A stretch of 64,000 nucleotides of DNA from Siderastrea siderea (Eukaryota; Cnidaria; Anthozoa; Scleractinia; Rhizangiidae): NCBI GenBank assembly GCA_964030785.1, contig OZ034975.1, positions 20,056,142-20,120,141 of the forward strand, in the 5' to 3' direction. Positions 57,660 to 64,000 of the stretch are shown one piece after another. Made by a program: the position numbers and the translations under genes. The stretch's first letter is position 1, and the number at the start of each line of letters is the position of its first letter. The notes under the pieces are model-generated. The model saw nothing but the letters and a program-made list of their open reading frames with translations. It did not search any database and was not told where the DNA came from.

Positions 57660-58766
57660 ATACGCTGCGAAACTCAAAACAAAACGGTTGCTTTTTTCTA
57701 TCTGGTTACGTCATAGCTATAGATGGAAAAAAGGTAATATCACAAGGAAACTGTGCGGTATTTGAGAGTTTAGCTTTTAATCTAACGACCCTGATTGTTT
57801 AGAGCCTGTGCGAAGACTAAGTCTACTGACTTCCGACAATTCAGGAATGTGTCTTGCATTTTATGAGTCGGCAGCAACGTTTGAGACGTCGCACTGCCTA
57901 AATATCGATTTTTTTTCTGCCTGGTAAGACACAGGACACCCAACACAAGATTAGGAATGCGTTCTCCTTCGTCGAACGCAAGAAATTACAATGAAAAAAA
58001 TATATGCTAAATCTGTACTAATTTACAATAATTATTCAAAGCTAGGAACTAACATTAATTGAAGTCACCGCCTCAACAGATGAAAAATATTCCAACTTCA
58101 CACAAGTCGTATTTTCCTTCAACTTGTTACATTTTGTGACTAGTTGAGAGAATCTGTTTCAGCCACTCTGTACATCCAATGGAACTTCACACGACGACGT
58201 AGTGTTTTTTTCTTCTATTCTTTTTCTCTTTTGAAATGTGAATATCCCTGCAAGAATATGTCAGTGCTCTAGTGAATGGTTTTCTTTGTTATTGGCACCT
58301 TTTTGACGATTTTTAAATACCAAACTGAGAATAAATTAAATATTGGTAAACCTTGGTGTTAGAATGGAAAGGAATTAAAAGAAAAGAGGAAAACTGAGAA
58401 AGTGTTGCACTCCGAGTACTTATTACGAAAGTTGACGTGAAAACTAGCGAAACATATCTCAATATTAAATTTGAAATATATGTTTGTCGTATTCCATATA
58501 CACTATTAGACAACGAACCGAGGTTTGAGGTTTTTCAGTAACAAAGTGAACGATAATTCCACAAGGAGAGTAAGAGGTCTATCACAACATCTTATGCCTC
58601 AAGTCTCTGTTGAAGACATTTCAGTGCAGGACTCTGTGTTTGAGGTTTATGAAAATTAAATTATCAATCTTGGTTATTGAATTTCTATCTTTCTTATTGG
58701 TTCATTGCACACAGGTTAGCAGCGAATAACCCTGCTTTTGGCCTTAAAGTTTTCAACGTGAAGCAT
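57660..58766. other. Intergenic DNA, nothing recognised
   Basis: AT-rich spacer between a tandem duplication and a MITE. Confidence 0.45.
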
Positions 58767-59608
58767 AAGGCCCTGGCCAAACAGAGAGCAAAGTCAGCGC
58801 AAGTTTGCTTGCCAATTTGTGTATGCAGACTTGCGCTGGGTGGCCAAACGGTGATAAAAACTTGCGTTCACTTGCGTGCAAATTTGAACTCGATCAAAGT
58901 GGACGCAAAGCAACGCAAGTGACTGTACGTCATGGCTAAACGAAGACACCAAGCTGTTTTAAGGTGACTCCCTAGAGTTTTTACAAAAGTGACTATACGA
59001 ACTGGGAAGACTTGCAAAAAAAGCCCTGGTTCTGTTGTCTTGCAATCTTTGTTCCTGAATTTTACCAGTAAGGTTACCAACATAATTACCCTTATTTTTC
59101 AGGTTTTGCTTCTTAGACATAGTTCGTTGTCATGGCAACAAAGTATCTAGAGAATGACAGATATTTTCCATTAATTCGTCTGTTTTCTTAAATATTTTGA
59201 TTTTCCCTCGGTGAAAATTTTTTAAACTTTCCTATTTTGTGAAAATGATTTTGACTAACTGGACATTTCACAGGAGAAAAAATATGGGGTCGTTCAGACG
59301 GATTCACCGATATCACGTGATTTCTTATTTTTATCCATTAAACTGGATTGTTCTGACAGAATTTTTCCAAAAATTAATATGTGAAAGGTAGCGTTACTAT
59401 CTCAAAATGTGCAAAATTTAATAAAAATTCACCGAAGGAAACGCGAGAAAATTTACTGTTAACTTTGCTTTTTTTGCCTATGCTAACGTCATGGATATCA
59501 GGAAAAACGTATGACTTTATGTGAGCGCGCGCACGGTCATAAAACTATAGGGAGCCAACTTAAGTTTTTAACTTGCGATAACGTGCGTCTCCATTTGGCC
59601 AGGGCTTA
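58767..59608. mobile_element. MITE with CCCTGGCCAAA termini (0.84 kb)
   Basis: AAGGCCCTGGCCAAACAGAG on the left is inverted at the right as ...CATTTGGCCAGGGCTTA. AACTTGCG/CGCAAGT motifs repeat inside both ends. No coding sequence; the target duplication is ambiguous because both flanks are TA-rich. Confidence 0.65.
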
Positions 59609-60249
59609 AAATTTTCGATCCAAGAATGTTGGATAAGCAAATTAAAAAACTGAGAAAAGAACATTTCCTCCAGTGCAAAAACTAGAGTTTATAGTCAATA
59701 GCATGCAAAGCAACAAAAAGGAGATTTATTCCGAGGTCCGACTTGTGTGACAAAACGAAATCAAATCCCACGCAAAAAAAACACATTAGGGTATGGTCTC
59801 TCTGTACATGTTTTGCTCATAGCTTTTAATAAAATGTTATATCTTGAACGGCTCCTATATAAAAAAAAAATTAAAAAAGAAAAACAGTTAAGCAAGCTAA
59901 TCCAGCTTCAAACAAATAGCTGACACGATTTGCATAAACAGGTACAAAATTGTCCAGTAACAGCCAGGTGGAAATGTTGTCGCATTAAAAAAAAAGAATC
60001 CCAGAAAATAAAAACCGCAAAAATCTTCATGGGTTTTGAAAACGTTAAAATGCTTCTCCTGCGGGACCGGGGCGAATGACGAAAGTAGGGCAATAGAAAT
60101 GCATTTACAGTTTGAGAATAATGCATTTATAATTGAAGGATGCATAGCGTACTCTGTTGAAGATGGAAGAGACAGGTTCAAATCCAGTCATAAGCTTTGT
60201 TTTTTTAGCTGCTTCATAAACACTACATATAACTTACTAGATATTCTTG

Positions 60250-60345
60250 TTGTAAATATGTGTAGTGTCTCTGCGCTAGAAGGAGAAAATGTTGCAGAAA
60301 TCATCAGACGTTTCGAGACTGCTGTCTCTTCATCAGTGAGGCTGA
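60250..60345 (-). ncRNA. Hammerhead-ribozyme-like core in a probable Penelope-type remnant
   Basis: On the minus strand CTGATGA (60336-60330) is followed by A, then a perfect five-pair stem GAGAC-AGCA-GTCTC, then GAAAC. This is the order of hammerhead conserved core and helix II, and such ribozymes are known from Penelope-like terminal repeats. One unpaired A separates core and helix, and helices I and III were not resolved, so activity is unproven. Confidence 0.35.
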
Positions 60346-61919
60346 AATAATGCCGTTAATTATTTTTCCAACATTTTCTTCTTCTAGCACACAGGCACCA
60401 CACAAATTTACATCAAGAATATCTCGATTTATATGCGCTACGCAGTTTTAATGCAATATAACTTACTATGCAAGTATATTGCCATAAACAACAGCTGCAC
60501 AATTCATCTATAGACTATGTTTTTGGGATGGATCGAAACATGCGCGACAATTATAATAGTGAAGCTGATAGTGCAGCTTACCCCAAAAAATAACATTTCA
60601 CATAATATCAGCTGAATGAATGACACGACATGCCACGTTAATTAAAAGGATTTAGAACGGCTACTCTAGGTCTGTTGTTTAAAGCTCCTCAAATCCTCAA
60701 ACCGTGTAACCGCATATCACGTAAAAGCGATAATTTATTGCGAGATAAAGCTTTTTTTGAGAAACTGCAACCACAAAATTGGATGAAAAAGGTAGCATCA
60801 CTTTTTTATAGAATTAACATTCTTTTCAATTAGACTAAAAGAGAGCACACTTGTCCACTGTAACAGTTGCAAGGCAACGGTTATTCGTTTGCGAAACACG
60901 CAGTGATAGCAAATCGATAATCCCTTGTAAATCTCATTTAACAAGCAAAAAGAACGCCGTCTTGACTCACTTCTTTTTTAAGTCCGGCACATTCCAAGCA
61001 CTAATAACTCAGTAATTTTATGGGGAAGTTCAATTTATTTGAAAAGGAAACAAGTTATACAAGAAGAGCCTTCCCAAGCCAATCACAAGCTGCAGTGCTA
61101 ATCGAATTTCACTCCGGTAATTAAAACTCGTTGATTACATATCACTGTTTTGCTTAAGATGTAATTAAATTATTCAAATTTGTTGTTTTCATAAAGAAGG
61201 TTCGACTGTTGTCATAACTTAATGATAGTATGCTTTGTGCGCCCATTAGAACTCTGGCAAAACTAGCGCCAAATACTCCATTCTGAGCCAAGTTCGTGTG
61301 AATTACCCATCAGTCCGTGTGGCAGGTGTCGGCCGGTGTAGCTTCCAAATAAGGCAAGCGTGGCGTTTCAAGTGCGCTCACCAATTACCTCATTGATAGA
61401 TTGTCTAATGCGACTAATTCCTTGATAATCCCAGCATCGCACCCCTTCCCGCTATCCTATTAGTAAAGTAATATTTTGTTGTTGACGCGAACAAAGCAGC
61501 CGACAGCGGTGGTCCTTGAGCTATCGTTGATGGTTTCGCAGCGTGATTTTTGTGATCCCGTGTTAAGAATTCGTGTGCTACTAACGCAAACAAAGCCGTT
61601 TATTAAATTATTGACCGGGTGGTTAGTTCGCGCTGAGACGCACCCCAAACAAATTAGCAACTCTTTAGTTGCTAGACATTCATCGCTATTCACGAACAAT
61701 TCAATACAACAAAACCGAAAAATCGCGAACCCTTGGGCGCGAAAATTTCGATCTACATATTACTCTTTGAAATAAAGGGAATTTAGCAAACGAAAATTTT
61801 CTTTTAGAATCTAATTAAAAATTGATATTGTAAGAATAGTTTCACAAGCGGCGCCGGTTTTCTCAAGTAAACGTTCTCTCGTGGTAAAGCACTCGTGTGG
61901 GACGGAAATCTAAAACAGT
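60346..61919. other. Downstream region of the homeobox gene
   Basis: No coding feature is supported. The nearer part should include the 3' UTR of the minus-strand homeobox gene; TTTATT at 61599-61604 (AATAAA on the minus strand) is a possible poly(A) signal about 320 bases past the stop. Confidence 0.4.
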
Positions 61920-64000
61920 TTAGTTAGTATATGATAGGCAGTTGAACGAAGTCGAATGTTCTCTTGCTCGGAGCCTCAATGCCGCAATACTTGTCGTTCT
62001 TCTATCAGAATCAACCGGCGACGCGCTTCGAGGAGGGGAACCACGAGACGCGACGGGTGAGAACTTAAACACTGGTACCTTGTAAGCTGAAGGTGCAGCA
62101 GCCAAAAGTGATCCGCTCAGCACAGATGGGTAGTAATCTGACTGGTGAGCGTAACAAGGTGAATAAAAGTGGGCCATGCTTCCTGCCGGACATGTGGGGT
62201 GTAAGGGAAGACGGAGGGCTGGAAAGGAAGGCTGCGGCAGTGTCGGGGCAAAGCCATCCCACTCATGATCAAGTGTCTTGCTGTTGTTCAGCTCTGAAGT
62301 GTAAGCCGACAGGGGTGGCGGTACTAAAGCATTGTTTAAACCGAGTGGAGCGTGTAACCGTACTCCCTGAGCCTTCTCGCGCTTTCTCCACTTGGCTCTT
62401 CTGTTCTGAAACCAAACCTGCATGGAAAATTTAAAAGGAAATTATCTCTTTTATAACGAAAAGTAAAGGGAATGCAAGATCAAGGAAAAGTTTTCCACTT
62501 CTTTACTGCTACAACTTGTGTTGTAGATGTTTTTCTTGTTTCTCATCACAAACCATGTAGAATTTTAAACATCAATTTTGCATAACTACCCTGTAATCGC
62601 TAATCGTTGTCGTGAAAGCGAGAGAAACATAAAAAATTGCCAATATAGAAAAGCACTTAGTTATTACCTTTAAAGTAAAAACAAAACTTATTCTTTTAAT
62701 ATAGGCAAGCTAACTTTGTTTCGGCGTTTTAGATACATTTTCCTACTAATTCGTTCCCAGCGAGAGACCAATAAATCTACAAACCACCTCAGTGGCGCGT
62801 TATAAACAACACTGCCGCAACTCTACTGCCAGCGATTCTTCATGTAAAAAAAAACTCTGCCGTAAAACTTTTAACACTTTGAAAACCATCAAAGCAATCA
62901 TTAAGATAATTGCCAAAGGCAATCACTTTTCAAGTACTGTACAATATTAGCGTGGATAATAATTTCCTTGGAGTAATAGTTTTATGATCGGTCGCTTATC
63001 TTCCATCACCGCCAGATGCCTGTCATTTGCGGAGTATAATTTGTTCCACTTCTTATCTTTTCCAATAAAGAGGTTTTCGTCCGCAACTAAATTGGACTAT
63101 TTAATTACCCGCCGGGCAAATCAGCTCATAAACGTTTCCAGTGATATCACAACGTACATCTAAGAATATTATTACCTGAACTCGCGCTTCAGTGAGATCA
63201 ATTTTCATGGCCAATGCTTCTCTTGTGAAAACATCAGGGTAGTGAGTTTTGGAGAAGGCTCTTTCGAGCTCTTCCAACTGATAGCTTGTGAATGTGGTCC
63301 GGTAACGCCGCTGTTTTCGTTTTCCTGGCGAACATTTGCTGTCTTCTCCATCATCGTCTTCGCTTTTGTCTTTTTCATCTTCATTTTCGGCTGTGTCCTG
63401 TACACTTGTTAAACTCGATTTCAAAATGTTCTCTGGGAGAGAAGAAACAGTTTCTAAATAGATTGCGGTCTACTATTTAGAACAAGGAGAAAAGAGTGAA
63501 TATTAGATTAATAAAATTAAGGTGATTTGTGTTTAATGCTTGTACGACAATTAGAAGTAATCTTCAACACCATAATGAAATCATAGTGGGTGAATCATTT
63601 TCACCTTTCGACAGACCAAACTCTCGGCGCCTCAAGCTTGCTCGAACCTCTCTTTGTACCAATTAGAACACAAAGGCTTTTCAAGTTTAGAGAACAATAA
63701 CTGCAGTGGCAAAATATTGATATACAACCCGCCTTGGTTAACAGGGGGAAGGCGCCACCAGCAGCAAAAACAACATTTTGGCATCTGAAAATGCGCTGTC
63801 CGCCCTGTTCACTTCCCAGCGTTTTTGTGATATGTAAAATAGCTGAGGAGTTTTAAGGCACTTAACACAGTGAACTTCACGGTACCTCGCGCAGTCTTGT
63901 CTGTGCTATGACCCGGTGCCTGTTCTTGCTCGGGTTTTGTTCGTTGTTTGTGTTCATCGTCTCGGTTGAGTCCTAGCAGTCCATCAATGGTGTAAGAGGA
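61920..64000 (-). CDS. ARX: Aristaless/ARX-type paired-class homeobox transcription factor (5' partial)
   Basis: Three exons on the minus strand: 64000-63886 (5' end outside the window), 63432-63176 and 62417-61920, with GT-AG introns of phase 1 and phase 0. Exon 1 carries an octapeptide-like YTIDGLLG. Exons 2 and 3 together encode the homeodomain, starting [19 protein letters not shown] and ending [14 protein letters not shown]; Gln at position 50 and the intron between codons 46 and 47 are classic for paired-class genes. The C terminus has an OAR motif ([15 protein letters not shown]) before the stop. An acidic stretch precedes the homeodomain. Known: ARX/aristaless factors bind TAATYNRATTA-type DNA in the nucleus and pattern neurons or axial structures. 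No paired domain is visible, as expected for this group. The homeodomain fits ARX better than OTP or RX; ALX is the main alternative. Confidence 0.85.

Overview
This looks like a nuclear genome window from an anthozoan cnidarian, most likely a stony coral. The DNA is AT-rich, genes are split by GT-AG introns, and repeats fill most of the space. The first gene joins a DZIP3-type HEPN domain to a NACHT ATPase and a WD-like propeller, an architecture I know mainly from expanded coral and anemone families. No prokaryotic or viral organisation is visible. The species call is inference; no search was run.

Four host protein-coding loci are supported. (1) 3095-8057 (+): HEPN-NACHT-propeller protein of about 1,653 residues, interrupted by one apparent frameshift in a C tract at 3425-3430. 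(2) 41960-45560 (+): three-exon gene for a 200-residue type I membrane protein (signal peptide, one immunoglobulin-like domain, transmembrane helix, four-residue tail). Its second intron is packed with a minisatellite that flips orientation. (3) 50067-52196 (+): single-exon, 709-residue coiled-coil protein of unknown function. (4) 61920-64000 (-): aristaless/ARX-type paired-class homeobox gene with octapeptide, Q50 homeodomain split at codons 46/47, and OAR motif; its 5' end runs off the window.

The rest is largely a transposon graveyard, often with readable termini. It includes a Penelope-like element with RT and GIY-YIG domains and a 0.7-kb inverted copy of its own 3' end (9438-11806). A minus-strand LINE (13068-17857) is broken by two terminal-inverted-repeat insertions; one is a 2-kb hAT-like element carrying three 247-bp repeats, each with a tRNA-like sequence. 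A 2.3-kb GGTAGT satellite follows (17857-20168), then a Mutator-like element with a 9-bp target duplication (20596-22803). A 5.3-kb element with about 435-bp inverted termini carries one ORF (24976-30240). There are MITEs of hAT, Harbinger, TTAA and pogo-like types, and a second LINE 3' end (34349-34916).

The most unusual signals are: three tiny palindromic insertions (56-113 bp) that share TA(G/C)CCT-like ends and each lie between 9-bp direct repeats (1144-1234, 37279-37352, 43936-44066); the HEPN catalytic motif lying just downstream of the frameshift in the NACHT gene; the receptor-like Ig gene; the large uncharacterised inverted-repeat transposon; and hammerhead-ribozyme-like cores in Penelope-type sequence. 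The genes form no operon or obvious pathway; the HEPN-NACHT gene and the Ig receptor both fit self/non-self or immune roles, but that link is inference.
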